The notes under the pieces: model-generated
What the model saw: only the letters and a program-made list of their open reading frames with translations
Told to the model about the DNA's origin: nothing
The model's database searches: none
NCBI GenBank assembly: GCA_015698045.1
Contig: BLAL01000034.1
Location: 1,798,001-1,862,000 of the forward strand
Direction of reading: 5' to 3'
Origin: Rhizophagus clarus
Taxonomy: Eukaryota; Glomeromycota; Glomeromycetes; Glomerales; Glomeraceae
Length of the DNA: 64,000 nt
Program-made: the position numbers and the translations under genes
Shown: positions 24,080 to 36,493 of the stretch, piece after piece
Layout: the number at the start of each line of letters is the position of its first letter
Position numbering within the stretch: the first letter of the stretch is position 1

Positions 24080-25517
24080 TTATTCATTTGTGCTTGTATA
24101 TGAATAGGCGATATATTTTGATGGTAAGCATGCGTCATTACTAAAACGATTGCACAATAAATCAATTAAGAAAATAGATTCATTAAAATTAATCATCTCA
24201 TATTGTACAGAAAAATATCTTACCGATATACCGCATATTCTTCATAATTTAATACGGCTCCACCATGAGGACAATATCCTAAGGTTATGCAATATTTGTG
24301 AGATAAAGTAAACGAAACATGTTTTATCAAAATATAATTAACGGTTCATATTATATACTGTACCCACACGCCCCCATGTAGAATCGTGTCCAGACGGTGG
24401 TGAACGACAATTTTGAGAGACTCTATCCGGTTGCCATGTATTTCCAAGTACGACCTGTAAAAAGTATAATCAGATAAAATATTCGCTCGATACATATTAA
24501 ATATTTTGTATATACTTTTGTCATGAACATCATTCTACAAGTGCGCCCAACTTCCGTAGGTAATGGTTTGGCCTTTAACAAAACAATTTATTAAAAATCG
24601 AGTTATAAAATAAACACGAGTTATAATTTTTACTCACGCCACCGTGTCCATAAAAATGGGCTTTCGAGGAGTATGGTGTAAAATAAATTCCTTGACCAAG
24701 TCGTTGAAAAGTTCGTCCTTGTTTATTTATTCCTACCTTAATTGTTGAAAAAAAAGTTATTAAATAAAATATTATAATTATTATTTATTATACGTGTATT
24801 ATTTATTATTTTAAATAAATCGTAATAATTATTTCTTAGTTAAAATTCTGCCAATAGGCATTTTTTACCTTGTCAAGTTTGAAAGAGTTCATGAGAATGC
24901 CACATCCAGCACAATTTGTGGATTTACATAATTTTCCTAGTGCGTCATAAATTATAGCGCAGTCATGATCGGTGCCATGATATAAAATTCTCTCGTTTCC
25001 TTCTTCTAACCCACGAGATTTAAATTTTCCGCGAGATTCAACATTGGATCGATATGATTTGTAGTTATTAACGATCGATTTCGGTAAAATTATACTGTAG
25101 ATGGCTTCCACTCTTAGTCCTATCAAACAAGAATTCGATATAAAAAATACAGTTAACATTATTATCGTTATTAATATATATTTGTTCATCAGGTCAGATT
25201 ACCCTGCGTGTTTTGTTTTACCCAATCTGCCAAAAATTTTTGTTCAACATTACTAAATTCAGTACTTTTTCTTGGGATTTCTATAAGGTGAGTTGTATCA
25301 TTTGACGTTTTAATTTTAATTGTACTCGGAAAATTAACAGCTGTGATAAAAAATTCATTTTAATTTATTAATAATTTGTTAAAAATAAATAAAAATTAAC
25401 GCAAAAGTAAATTCGAATTTATTTCTTACAACTTAATTCTTTTAAGTGAATAGTACATAAATTGAAATCTTCGCATTCAACGTTATTGTTACAACGCACA
25501 ATTAAACAACGAACCAT
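24080..25517 (-). CDS. PARP-type ADP-ribosyltransferase catalytic domain protein
   Basis: Eight exons on the minus strand: 25517-25430, 25340-25203, 25119-24869, 24736-24638, 24572-24516, 24454-24364, 24278-24224, 24140-24080; introns 56-132 nt; 279 aa, frame closed. Residues 76-279 form a PARP-type catalytic domain. RILYHGT gives the NAD-binding His123; CAGCGIL follows; QGIYFTPYSSKA gives Tyr177; LNYEEYAVYR gives Glu255 at the place of the catalytic Glu in NEYIVY of PARP1. The full H-Y-E triad is therefore present, so poly- or mono-ADP-ribosylation is plausible. The end PSKYIAYSY matches the last strand of the fold. The N-terminal 75 residues have six cysteines and no recognised domain. It lies head to head with the NADAR gene at 26167. 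Confidence 0.75.
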
Positions 25518-26166
25518 TTTTAATTTTATTTTCCTTTGAAACCAAAGACTTTTTTTTTTTTGTAAAAAGGAATTATATATATTTTTTTTTTTTTTTGTGA
25601 GAAAATTTAATTAATTAACCTTTATATTACAAAGAAAAAAAAATTGGCGCTTGTTTTACATCACTTTAATAAAATGTCATCACATGAAAAGGAGGGGAAA
25701 AAAAATATCCTAAAAAATAAATTAATAAATTTCGCACATACGTAAAATCATAGTAATGATAAAAGGTTTAAAAATTCAATTTAGGCTCTTAAAAGGTAAT
25801 TTTATCTTTTAACTATTATATAAGCATGTTTTTTGATTAGAATTGGTTAGCCTTTTTTTTATGGACAATCAAAATAACTTTTTATTATGTTACATTGAAC
25901 GTTAAATACTTTTAGTTTATATAATAATTATTTGTAATTTTATTTCTTGATAAAGAATAGATTCAATAGATTTTTAATACTTTTTGATCTTTATGAACGA
26001 ACCTGAACTGACAAAACCAAAAATTAGTAATAAAAAATATCATCAACAGGAATCAGTCAGTGATCATTGTTGCGTCACTTTTGCATCATACTTTATTTTA
26101 AACAATTGTTTTTTTTTTTTTAAATACAAGTTTTTTTTTTTTTAATTCTCCTAAAAATGCGACGAG
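25518..26166. promoter_or_regulatory. Shared 649-bp region between PARP-type and NADAR genes
   Basis: The start codons of the two divergent genes are 649 bp apart with no other gene between, so this segment probably carries both promoters. It contains poly-T runs near 25551, 25581 and 26109-26142 and little else that can be recognised. Confidence 0.4.
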
Positions 26167-28270
26167 ATGATGGACATTGACACTGAAACCACAGTATCTT
26201 ATCTGAAAAATAATAAAAGGAAGATTGAATCCCATTTTGAAGAACCTTATAATCAACCGAGAAAATCAATGAGAGTTGGTAACAAAACCCCTTTTCGTCT
26301 TTCACAAGATGATTATCTTCAAATAGAAATCGATAAAATGAAAAAAGCTCGCTCAAAGGATGAAAATTTTGAACTTCTTTCGTTAGATACACGAAAAGAA
26401 ACTTCGTCTGATAATTATGATAGAAATAATAACAACAAAGATGTAGCACAGCTATCAGTTAATGATGAAATATTAAATACTGAAATTATAGACGAACAAC
26501 CGGCCATTTACTCAAGGCAACGCAAGAAAAAAAAAAATTATGTTATTCAAAATTCTAAATTTAAAAGATTGGTTAATAACTTTAAAGAAAATAATGTACA
26601 AAACGATGTCGGAAAATATAACCAGTCACATATCGAGGAAAATACAATTACTGATCATCCTAATATTAAAACGGAATCCGATTTTAATAATATTAAAAGA
26701 ATTGAATCGGACGAAAATCGAATGGAGAATTCAAATCCATGTGGTTGTCAACCGCTTCTTTCACTACCGTGCGATTGCTCAAAATCGATATATAAAAAAA
26801 ATGATGAAAAGATCGATTACGAAATGATTATTAAAGAAGACATCCCTGACAAAAACCTAGGCATAATAAAGAGAGTTACAAAAGTCATTTATAACATGGT
26901 TCATGGCTATGAAAGTGATGAGCCAAGTGATGAGCCAAGTGATGGAGACATGTCCAATCAAACAAAATCAGCTTCATCGCGTTTAAAGAATGTATTTTAT
27001 AAATTCTTAAAACAATTCGATCCATTCCCACCTAATAGTCCACCTTATACGCCTTCAAATTTAACAGTGGCTTTTCAACACATGGATTTACAATCTTCAT
27101 TAAATAATCTGCTCGTAATAATTATAACGTTTGATCGTCAAGCTGGACAACTTGATATACAAAGATGTCATTTACTAGGCTACCATCCTATTTACTGTCA
27201 CTTTAGTAGCCCTAGAATAGATGAATATAATGCATTAAATTTTGTTTATGATTCTATAATGAATTGTTGGGCAAATTCATGGAAGGTTGCATTGGCTGTT
27301 TTTGGCGAAGCCAAAGAACTGGGTCAATTTTTTGAGAAAATCCGAGAGAAATTCGAGAGTGAAATTTTGGAAATCATTTTCATACAGCCTTTAAAATCTC
27401 CATATTCATTTTTTCCTACAAGATGTTTTAATCGTTTGCACATCAGAGTAGCAAAAGATTCTAATACAGCAACTTGGAAAGATGAGTATCATAGGATAAT
27501 ACAAAACGTAGTCCAAAAGGTATTTTGCTAAAAGTTTAATTTCATTTTAATACAAATTACATTTCTTATTGTTTTATAATAAATACTTATTAGGCAAATC
27601 GTGATAGAGACAAGATATTCTTTTACAATAAAGATGAACCGTATTACGAGTTTACTAATTTTTATAGAGTTCCAATCTGGAAAGGCGATGAAAAATGGCC
27701 ATCAACTGAACATTACTGTAAGTAAATATGCAGAGAAATCTTAGTAATTTTTTGATTTGGAAATAATTTTATCCTGACATCTATGTATATTCAGTTCAAG
27801 CCGCGAAATTTGAAGATAGATTTCTTCGCAGAAAGATTCGTTCTGCTTATTCAGCTCGTGAAGCTTTCACTATTGCACGTCAAAATGATTTTCAGAAGCG
27901 TAAAGACTGGGAATCACCTAAACCACCAGATAACATGATTTATAAAGAAGGTGTAATGAAAGAAGCGCTCTTTCTAAAATTTACACAACATGAAAAATTG
28001 AAAAATAAATTACTTTCAACTGGCAAAGTAGAAATTTTCGAGCATACAGAAAACGATCGATATTGGGGTGACGGAGGAAGAAATAACAATGGTCTTAACA
28101 AGTTAGGAATTATGTTACAAGATCTCAGGAAAATTTTAATGGAAGATGAAAAAGCTAGATTAATGCGAAAATATCATTCTCATCGACACCAAAAATGGTT
28201 TTTATCTAAACTGAAGGAACTGAAACAATTTGATGATTTAATTGAATTTGATGATGATTCTGATTTTTGA
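26167..28270 (+). CDS. NADAR-domain protein, candidate ADP-ribose hydrolase
   Basis: Three exons: 26167-27519, 27594-27717 and 27795-28270; introns 74 and 77 nt; 650 aa, frame closed. The N-terminal 260 residues are disordered and charged, with basic clusters (NKRKIE, RQRKKKKNY) that could be nuclear signals. Residues about 290-450 (FDRQAGQLDIQRCHLLGYHP and onward) are folded-looking but unrecognised. The C-terminus from about 455 is a NADAR/YbiA-type domain: YEFTNFYRVPIW, WPSTEHYFQAAKF, then DRYWGDGGRNNNGLNKLG near the end. NADAR enzymes cleave ADP-ribose derivatives, and bacterial ones remove ADP-ribose from guanine bases. Pairing with a PARP-type gene 649 bp away fits ADP-ribose metabolism; the substrate is not known. 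Confidence 0.8.
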
Positions 28271-29015
28271 ATAATTTAAACTTACCGTGAGCAAAAACAA
28301 AGTAAATTTTTGGGAGCAATGTAATGATGGATAGCCCACCTCGTTTCTCATTTACTTATGAGATGCAAATTAAATGTAAATCCTTCAAAATTTAAAAATA
28401 ATTTCCTAAAAATGTATAATTAGAATCCCCCTACTTAAAGTTACACTATTTGAATTATAAAATAAATAATACGTATTTCACCTTAAACTTCTGTTGTGCC
28501 ATATTTTACTATACGATTATGCTTTCAAATTTCTAAATTTGGACTCGTACATTATCTAATTCCGTGCAGCGTTGCATACAGTACTCCCCAGCAATAATAC
28601 CTCCCCTTGTATAGTACCAGGGTACTATTCCAAAAGTACCCGATGCTAATTTTGGCAAGAATTTCAAGAATTTAATAATTGGCCAAAGTTATTATTTGTA
28701 TAGTACCCTTAATGACTGTATACATTTATTACGGTATTAATTTTACGAGACACATATAATTAAAATATTTAGCGGGCTGATCTTAAAAAAATTGACCTTA
28801 AAAAAAATTATACCAACGAAAAAAAAAAATTTAACTGTTAATCATTACAAAATCATATGGCGGTTTGTAAAATTAAAATCAGGCTCTTTTTTTATGCGTT
28901 GTATGGCTAGAAGTCTTGAATAGATAACGGATCAAATTTGATTATATATATAAAGCCAAAAAAGTACGAGTGATTCAATATTTTTCTCGTAATCTCTTAA
29001 TTACAAAATCAAAAA
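28271..29015. other. Intergenic with a small palindrome
   Basis: No gene seen. A perfect short inverted repeat, ATAGTAC/GTACTAT, lies at 28611-28628 within a GTACC-rich patch (28580-28725) that may be a MITE remnant. Confidence 0.35.
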
Positions 29016-30589
29016 ATGAGTAAAGAATCAAATAATATCGTTCGACCACTTGGAAATTTTGAAAGATTTTTTCAAATGATTCATGATATGGATTATTATT
29101 TTAATGTAGGTTTAACGATTCGTTACAAATTTCCTATGAACCTTTCTTTACCTTCTACTACTTCAACATCATCAATCCCTGATGAAACCAAAAATGTCCT
29201 TACAAGAATTCTTTATCCGACACTTGAAAAACATATTAAAAGAATCATCATTAGCAGTATCTTTCGCAGATTTGCATACTTCCAAACCTTTATTTATTAG
29301 ATTGTCTGAAATCGATTTAAATAAAATTGTTAGATTTACGATCGTTAATGATGATGATGATATGAAACAAATGTTAGAGAAAGAACATGTAAAAAAATTT
29401 AATGTAGAATATAATTCAGTTCCATTATGGAGAATTATCGTTGAAATAAAGAGAACTTCTAGTGTTGAAGAGGAATCAAGAAATTGGAATTTAGTTATTA
29501 GTATCGTGTATCATCATTCTATTGGAGATGGAAAAAGTGGTTTAGTATTTTGTTCGTCATTTCATGAATCTTTATTAGAAATATTAAGCGAAAATGATTT
29601 TAAACAAGAGTCTTATAACGAATTAAAATCTAAAATTACGCTTCCACAACAATCTACGAAACCATTTTGTAAACCCATAGAAGAATGTGTTGATATCAAA
29701 CTCCCAGCAATTGAAGAGTCCATCCTATCAAATTTCATTAAAAAGAAATTATTAAAAGGTTATTGGTTAGGTGATGTTCCCGCGTTTTCCTTTCCGAAAA
29801 ATACAACAAGAATTACTTATATATTCTATCTCAGCTGAAGAATTAAAAAGTCTACTTAACAAAGTAGACATCATAAAACTACGATTACTTCATTATTAAA
29901 TATCTCAGTGTTATTTTCTGCTTATCTTCATATAATCCTCGCTAGTAATAAAGATGATAATTTATCAAAGAGTGCAAAAGAATTAGCACCATTTGATACC
30001 ATTAGATTAGATACTTTCATTGATACAAGACCATATTCCGTACCCGAATTGCCTTGGAATGAGACAGGAGTTCATATCTGGAAATTACTACACTTATAGA
30101 TATCCAAAATCCAATAATACTAACGATAATTATCCGGAATTAGATTTTTGGGGATTGAGCAAAGAATTTAGAAAACATCTAATAAATCCGGGTATTTCAG
30201 ATTCTATTAAAGATTTAGGATTTCCTAATGAACGAGAAGATCTTGAAAATTTTTTGAAGAAAAAAATTAATGATGGAATTATGGGTAAAGAGAATAGTAT
30301 TTTCATTAGTAATATTGGTAATTTTTCAAAAATGCCATCAGGAAATTCTTTTAATAATGATGAATGGAAAGTCAGTGACATGGTATTTACCCAATCAGGT
30401 GCTGATATTTACTCAGGTATCAGCATTTGTGTCGTTAGTTATGAAGGTAATTTAAACTTTACACTCGATTATGTAGTTGGTTCTGTAAATCATGAAAAGG
30501 TGGTAAAATTTGATGAAGGATTAGTAAAATGTTTAAAATTTGTTGCTAAAAATGAAAATGTAACTTTACGAGATTTAGCAGAACTCTGA
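29016..30589 (+). pseudogene. Alcohol-acetyltransferase-like (HHxxxDG) acyltransferase, frameshifted
   Basis: The reading is spread over three frames but is collinear with one acyltransferase of about 523 aa. The N-terminus RPLGNFERFFQMIHDM resembles the alcohol acetyltransferase family (PF07247). The catalytic HHSIGDGKSG (HHxxxDG) is intact at about 29513-29540. The C-terminal part has FTLDYVVGSVNH-like condensation-superfamily features. Four single-base shifts are needed: extra A near 29238-29241, one extra base near 29826, one missing near 29880, one extra near 30080. With these the length is divisible by three and no other stop occurs. Either a young pseudogene or a set of assembly indels; the lack of in-frame stops and the A-run at two sites keep the second option open. 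Confidence 0.65.
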
Positions 30590-31998
30590 ATTACTGAATT
30601 AAATAAATGATAGAACGTGAGTAATTCGAATATAATTTTGAAGTAATCTTATAAGAATATTTTATTTAAATTAAACAATGTTCGCATTTCGGTGATATTC
30701 TAACCGCCCTATCAAATACCTTATAATTAATTTTTTAGTTTTTTTTTATTTTATAATAAAGATCTCTTTCTTTTCTACAATTTGAAATACAAAATTAAGA
30801 AGAATAAAAAAGTTTTTATGTTCTCTGATGAATTAAAAAAAAAATCAATAATTTACCGTAAAAGTTTTATGACGTTAACTGTTAAATGGATATCAAATAT
30901 ATAAAATTTATCGCGTTTTACGATATCAGCAAAGTTAAAAATATTTCGTGGAATGAGACAAAATAAAACAAATTATACATTATTGTTTTGACCAATTTAT
31001 AAATGAGACTTGGACTCGTTTCAAATAATAGCATAAAATTTGGTATTATAAAATTCGCAGTATATATGATAAAAATTTATTTATCATTTAAAGTTAACAC
31101 GTAAAATATTTTGGTATTTTTCTCTTCGTGAAAAATATTTGTTTTTTAGTGGATGTTGAAAAAAAAGTTAATACTAATCAATAGGAAGAGTATCAGTAAG
31201 TAAAGATAAATAAAATTCGATTAAAAGAGTATCGGTAAGTACAAGAGTATCGATTTTGTCAGGTAAAGAATTCCCTAAAAGAAAAAAAAAAAAGGCTTAA
31301 TATTCCAATAATAGCTGATTTTGAAAAGAAGAAGCTCATACCTGAATATTATAATCTTCTTTTACCATAATAGAGATGTACGAAAAAACGAAAAGCGAAA
31401 ATATAAAGAAAATAATAACGAATTATAAGAACTAAAACTTATGTATTGTTGTGAAATAGTGATATTTAAGGAAAGGGAAATTTTTTTTTTCTTTCCTAAA
31501 AAAAATCTCATTTTTGCAGAAATAGTATAATTGTAATTTTTTCATAGAAAACGAAAACGAAAAAGAATAAGCTTAATTTTGGAGGTAATCAAATTCAAAC
31601 TTAATATTACTGTTATATATATATATTTTTCTTTTTTTTGTAGTCCAATTGCAAACTGATTCAATTTATGTAATTAAATACATAATACTCTATAACCAGT
31701 GTTGAACTATCATTTTAAGGATAAAATCAAAAAAGATAAACGAATATGAACTAGGAAAAAAGTTTTTTTTTCCATCGATATAAAAAATAATATGGAAAAT
31801 ATCGAAAATAAAAGGCAATATAAAACATAAAAGAATATATAAATATATGTAAAAAATGTCGAAAATAAAAGGCAAAAAAAAAAAAAAATAATACGATAAG
31901 AAAAGACAAATAATATAACATAAAAAAAGGCCTTATAGCCTTTTTATGTTTAGAGAAATTTTTTGAAAATATTTCCTAGACATTTGGTAAATAGATTT
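30590..31998. other. Gene-free AT-rich region with one hairpin repeat
   Basis: No gene seen. It contains short imperfect repeats (AGAGTATCGGTAAGT twice near 31180-31250) and, at 31641-31709, one copy of the roughly 70-bp hairpin repeat found again at 38.4-39.0 kb. Confidence 0.45.
31641..31709. repeat. Short hairpin repeat, copy 1
   Basis: About 69 bp bounded by inverted ends (TAGTCCAA...GTTGAACTA) with a central ATGTAATTAAATACAT near-palindrome. Nearly identical copies lie at 38727-38798 and 38957-39024, and a partial one at 38407-38460. It looks like a very small non-autonomous DNA element or a mobile hairpin. Confidence 0.6.
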
Positions 31999-33462
31999 TT
32001 ACATAAACTCAAAATATGGATGATACTCCAACTTTGCTAAAAAAATTAATAATTGACTACCAATAATCAAACGTTTCCTAAGAATAATACGGTTTCTACG
32101 ATTTCTATCTGAAGCTTCAAGTTTATTTTGTCTTCTAATAGATTCTATCGCAGACTTTTTCCGATTAGCACGATATGCTTTTCCAAAATTTCCGGTATCG
32201 CTAAAATATTTAAAATCATACTTGCTCAATCCTAAATCATCTATAAATGATCTATCTCTTAATTTACACAACTTATAATAATACGTCATCAATAGATTCA
32301 AAATAATCATATTGCTAACGATAATCATATTGCTAATTAACACATCGCTTAAATATGTTGCGTTTCGACATAATTCAAATGCTTTAGCCTTATGTTTACA
32401 TTTCGAAGGAATTTCATAAAATACCTTGAGTCAAAATAAAGAAAGCTTATTAATTTATTTAACTCGTTCATAATAAGCTTCATTGTTTAACTTAATATAT
32501 GTACCTTGTTCAGTTCCTTAGATGCTATATTTTTATAATTGTTAAGAGCTACAAGCATGTTGTTATTAATTCTTTTCCAATTTTGCTTTTTATTATTCCA
32601 TTTAGAAAACAAAATTCCCCTATACATCTTGTAAAATACATTAACAATTTTATGATCCCATCTAATAACAAAACTAATTTCTCCTTCATCAATAACTTTA
32701 TTGTAAAGTTCTAACGAATCATCAATGGTTGGTTCACCATTTTCTAAACTATCTACAAGATTACCATCATCATTTAAAACTGGTCTGCCAGGACATGATG
32801 GGTAATGAAAACTGATATCTTTGAACTCGTCTTGTTCCATTCCATTCGTATCGCTCATTCCTGGAGTATCGATAAAGATAAAATCATAAGATGGATTTTC
32901 TGGATCGCCTTTGAACTCGTCAGATTTATTTATTGCAAGTTGTTCATAAGGTATCAGCTCCGTTCCCTTAACATATCTTGATATAATTTCATTTACACAT
33001 TTTTTGTTATCCTTATTATCCATATTATTTTCATCAGCATAATTTCCTATATCATCTGTCATTATAAATAAATAATGGTTAATTTCAAACACTTTTAATA
33101 ATAATAATAATAAAATTAATAATGTTACTTTGCAAAATTTTAACATCTCTACTAAGTTTACGGTATTCGTCTTTGACGTTTTCTTCAGCGCTATTCCAAA
33201 TAGCAGCAGCTGTTTTGAAAATTTCTTTTTCGCTGGTATCCATAATAAAATTTTGTGAATTACGAATAGCTGAAATGCAATTAAATTTAAAAATCATAAA
33301 AGGATTAACGGAATCTTTAATTTTTCTTCGTCCAATTAAATCCGCAGTAGACTGAGGTGAAGGTAATTGCCACTTTAAATATACTTCTCTTTTAGGTTGT
33401 AAAACGATAAAATCTGTTTGATTTGTAAAGTTGTCTTTAAAAGACAAACATTCGTAATCCAT
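31999..33462 (-). CDS. MATA-HMG box joined to a GTPase-like segment
   Basis: Three exons by my model: 33462-33129, 33055-32505 and 32424-31999; 436 aa, frame closed. Exon 1 (111 codons) is a MATA-HMG box: FIVLQPKREVYLKWQLPSP, then FMIFKFNCISAIRN, then AAAIWNSAEENVKDEYRKLS. A 73-nt phase-1 intron joins it to a segment with YDFIFIDTPGMSDTNG, the G3 (DTPG) motif of AIG1/dynamin-like GTPases. The P-loop (GxxxxGKS) and the N/TKxD motif are absent, so GTP binding is doubtful. The last exon has a Cys/Lys-rich helix and a hydrophobic stretch. An alternative is two genes, the second starting at ATG 33062; the shared frame, typical intron size and the paralogous gene at 43118 with the same junction favour fusion. 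Confidence 0.5.
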
Positions 33463-33844
33463 TACAGTGAGTTATTATTGAAAAGACTAGATTTTTAAAC
33501 TTTTAAGAGCGGAAAGATATGAGGCTTAATATCGGGCTATTCTAAAAATATAAATTAATCGTCTTTCCCTTGTATTTACCATATAAGGTATATCTAAATA
33601 CTAATGAAATATCTTATAAATAAAATGATTGCTTACGATTTACTTTTTCGGAAATTTAGGTTTCATTATCCGCAGTAGAAATTGTAATTACTTTATAATT
33701 TCCGGGGAAAAGAATTAAACGCAAAAAGTTGATTTTTAAACGAAATTACATAGACCTGTATTTATTTTCCATAGTTTATTAAAAAGCAACAGTTAAACAT
33801 AATCTTTTTAAAAATCTTAATTACATTTTGAACAAGAAAAAGAA

Positions 33845-34483
33845 TCAATCAAAAGAAAAGTATGTGTTAAATAAATCGGATTCATCTTGTAAAATATTTG
33901 ATGAATTCCCGATAAATCCTGTTGAACTTAAATTTTCTCCCACTGAACTGTTTGATGGAGGGGTTGAAGCACGCCTACTATTCATCATAAAGTCTGATAT
34001 TCCAGAATGGCTCATGTCAGAAAGGACCGGTGTAGACTCTGCGAGACTGAGCTTTGTCGGAATATCTTCTTTTTTATTTCTTAACTTTTTTCGAGGTTTG
34101 TTCTCATTAACGTTAAGTTTCTTTTTACGAACTGATTTTTTCGGATCAAACTGCAGAATTGTAAGCTCAGAGGACTTGTTCAATTTTTCTAGTTCTTTAG
34201 AAACTCGTTTATATTCCTTTTTAACCTCTTCAGGGGTTACACTCCAAATAATATTAAAATTATTTTTGAATTCCAAATATTCAGACGGACATTCTTTTGT
34301 CTTAATCTCACTTTTAAGATGATTTTGAAATAGGAAGAACGAATTTAAATTGCCTTTGAAAGACTTATTTTTCAAGATTCCAGATGAAATAGTAACTTTT
34401 AAATATTTAGATTTTGGCTCAGGTCCAAGGATTATAAAGGTTGTTATGGTATCATTTTTGTATAATACTCTTACCTCCCACAT
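33845..34483 (-). CDS. MATA-HMG box protein, paired paralogue of the gene at 43666
   Basis: Single exon, 212 aa, ATG at 34483. Residues 1-40 give the usual N-terminal strand (FIILGPEPKSKYLKVTIS), followed by the box at about 42-110 (KGNLNSFFLFQNHLK, FNIIWSVTPEEVKKEYKRVS). A strongly basic tail (KKSVRKKKLN, KPRKKLRNKK) is a likely nuclear signal or DNA contact, then a Ser-rich C-terminus. It shares box motifs and basic tail with the gene at 43666-44430, and each lies directly upstream of another HMG gene pair member. Confidence 0.8.
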   Translation of the reverse strand: MWEVRVLYKNDTITTFIILGPEPKSKYLKVTISSGILKNKSFKGNLNSFFLFQNHLKSEIKTKECPSEYLEFKNNFNIIWSVTPEEVKKEYKRVSKELEKLNKSSELTILQFDPKKSVRKKKLNVNENKPRKKLRNKKEDIPTKLSLAESTPVLSDMSHSGISDFMMNSRRASTPPSNSSVGENLSSTGFIGNSSNILQDESDLFNTYFSFD

Positions 34484-36493
34484 TTTGAATTCATTTTACT
34501 TATTTTTTTCAAATAAATGCTTTTTAATAAAAAAAAGAATAAAATGGGAAGAAGACGTTGATTATAAGAAAGAAAAAAAATTTTTGAAATGATTTTGAAA
34601 AAAGCAAGATTATTCCACAAATAATTTTTTATCCTTAAAAGTAAATTGTAAAGAATGCATAGTTTTCGTATAAATCACATAAACAAAAGTTCATAAAAAT
34701 AATTTCATGGCCTGAATTACATATTGAACCTCATTGTACGAATCGAAATTTGAACATAAATAGTAAATATATGGTAACCTTGTACGTTTGTGATGTCTTC
34801 TTATTATCACTTCAAAGTCCTAACGATCGTATTCGAAAAATGGTGGTTCTAAATTCTTGTACAAATATGCGAATTATTGAAACGCTTATAATTAACATAT
34901 TAAGTAATCTAATAATTTTTTGATAGCAGTTAGAGAAATTAATTAAATTTCCTACTAAGGAATTAATATCACGTGCATTTTCTCGTGCCAAAAAAAAAAA
35001 AAATTACGTTTACTTAAATAAGATAAAGAATTTAAGATATTTGATTTCGCATTGAAAAGTGATCATTGCTTTCTCTTTGAATTTTCCGCCTACCCTTAGC
35101 TTCAAAGTAATAATTAATTATATGTAGTTAATCAATGTATATGTGTGATGTCTATTATATTTAAGACTAAGTGATCTTTATAAAAAGTAAGAAATTTCCG
35201 ATCCTAATGTACTATAAATAATTTAATATTAAAAAAAAAATGAATCGAAAAGATGTAAATGCATGTAATAGTTGTGAGCAAACCAAAAATTCGAAGAAAG
35301 GTCAATACTGTCACGTGATATAATTAATTAGAAACTTTGATAATATATAATCACATAATTATAGCACTAGTTAGTCTTACACATGTACTTTTCGATACCA
35401 TTAAAAAAAAATTATTTTTTTCATTTTCAGTGTATATAAATAGATAATATAATTAGGAAACACAATCATTTTATAAAATATTTAACAAAAATTAATTTAA
35501 TCAATATGATGTTTTTGATAGGTTCCGCTAGTTTCGATAAGTTTGTCAGTCTGGCGAAACTAATTTACGGCAAGTTTCGGAATAGACCCCTGGCGAAACT
35601 CATAAATTTCATCCACAACACTATGACCAATTCAGCTTTGTATCATCTTACAAATGAAAGAAAATGGTATTTTTTTTTTTAAATGACCTCCACAAAGAAT
35701 GACGTAGATAACCTTGATAATTCTTAAACGTGAGACATCTAAACCAACAACGGCATGATATAACTGGTAAACATCACATGATCAAGCTCTAGGTGTTTTC
35801 GCAAATGAGTGTATGGACTTTAATGTCTATATTACCAAATATATTAATTACATAGTCGAATTTATTCCATTAATACTAGGAACGTAATTTTACTAAATGA
35901 GATCAAAATAGAGTGGTAGAAAAAGTTAAGGGGTTTAATCATATGTACATGGCTGCATGGTATAATCAAACGAAAAATTCTTGATGTTCGCCTTTGAGCC
36001 CGACTAAATCTTACTTTAATAGAAATTAGTAATATTATAAAAAAAAATGATGCTTTTTAGATTTTTAATGATTCTAGCATCATGCGTATTATGAGCATTC
36101 CAAATCTTATATTCTGTAAGAGAGCGAGATCCAATAAAACTCTGACGTCCACAAATTCGCTGCCTGTGAGTTCGACAATAATCTGCGAAGAGGGTCCGGT
36201 TGATTTCTCTGAAAGATATCCTGCAAGAGTAGCACATTACCAGAAGTGCAGAAAATTTATATTTTTATTCTATTTCCAAATCTAATTCACTATTTTTATT
36301 TTTCGGATTTTAGAAACTAAATCAGTTGAATTTTGAGAAAGTAAGCTTCGTAAGAAGAATTAATTTCTAATAACTACGCACAAATTCGCTGGGCTAAAGT
36401 TGCGAAAAAGAAGTGCAAGTTGAAAGGAATTCTTAATACCAGAAAAAAAAAGATAATTACAATTTGTATATAAGTTTTCACGTTAACGATATA
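34484..36493. other. Intergenic, possible decayed repeats
   Basis: No supported gene. At 35519-35605 the motif TTTCG...CGAAACT recurs in both orientations with GGCGAAACT twice, perhaps a small repeat. A relic reading frame at about 36070-36237 (minus; Arg-rich, no domain) ends next to the Tc1 element and looks like decayed repeat DNA. Confidence 0.35.

Noticed and set aside
36016-36285. Short Arg-rich frames on both strands beside the Tc1 element
   Set aside because: No domain and no start or splice support; probably decayed repeat DNA.
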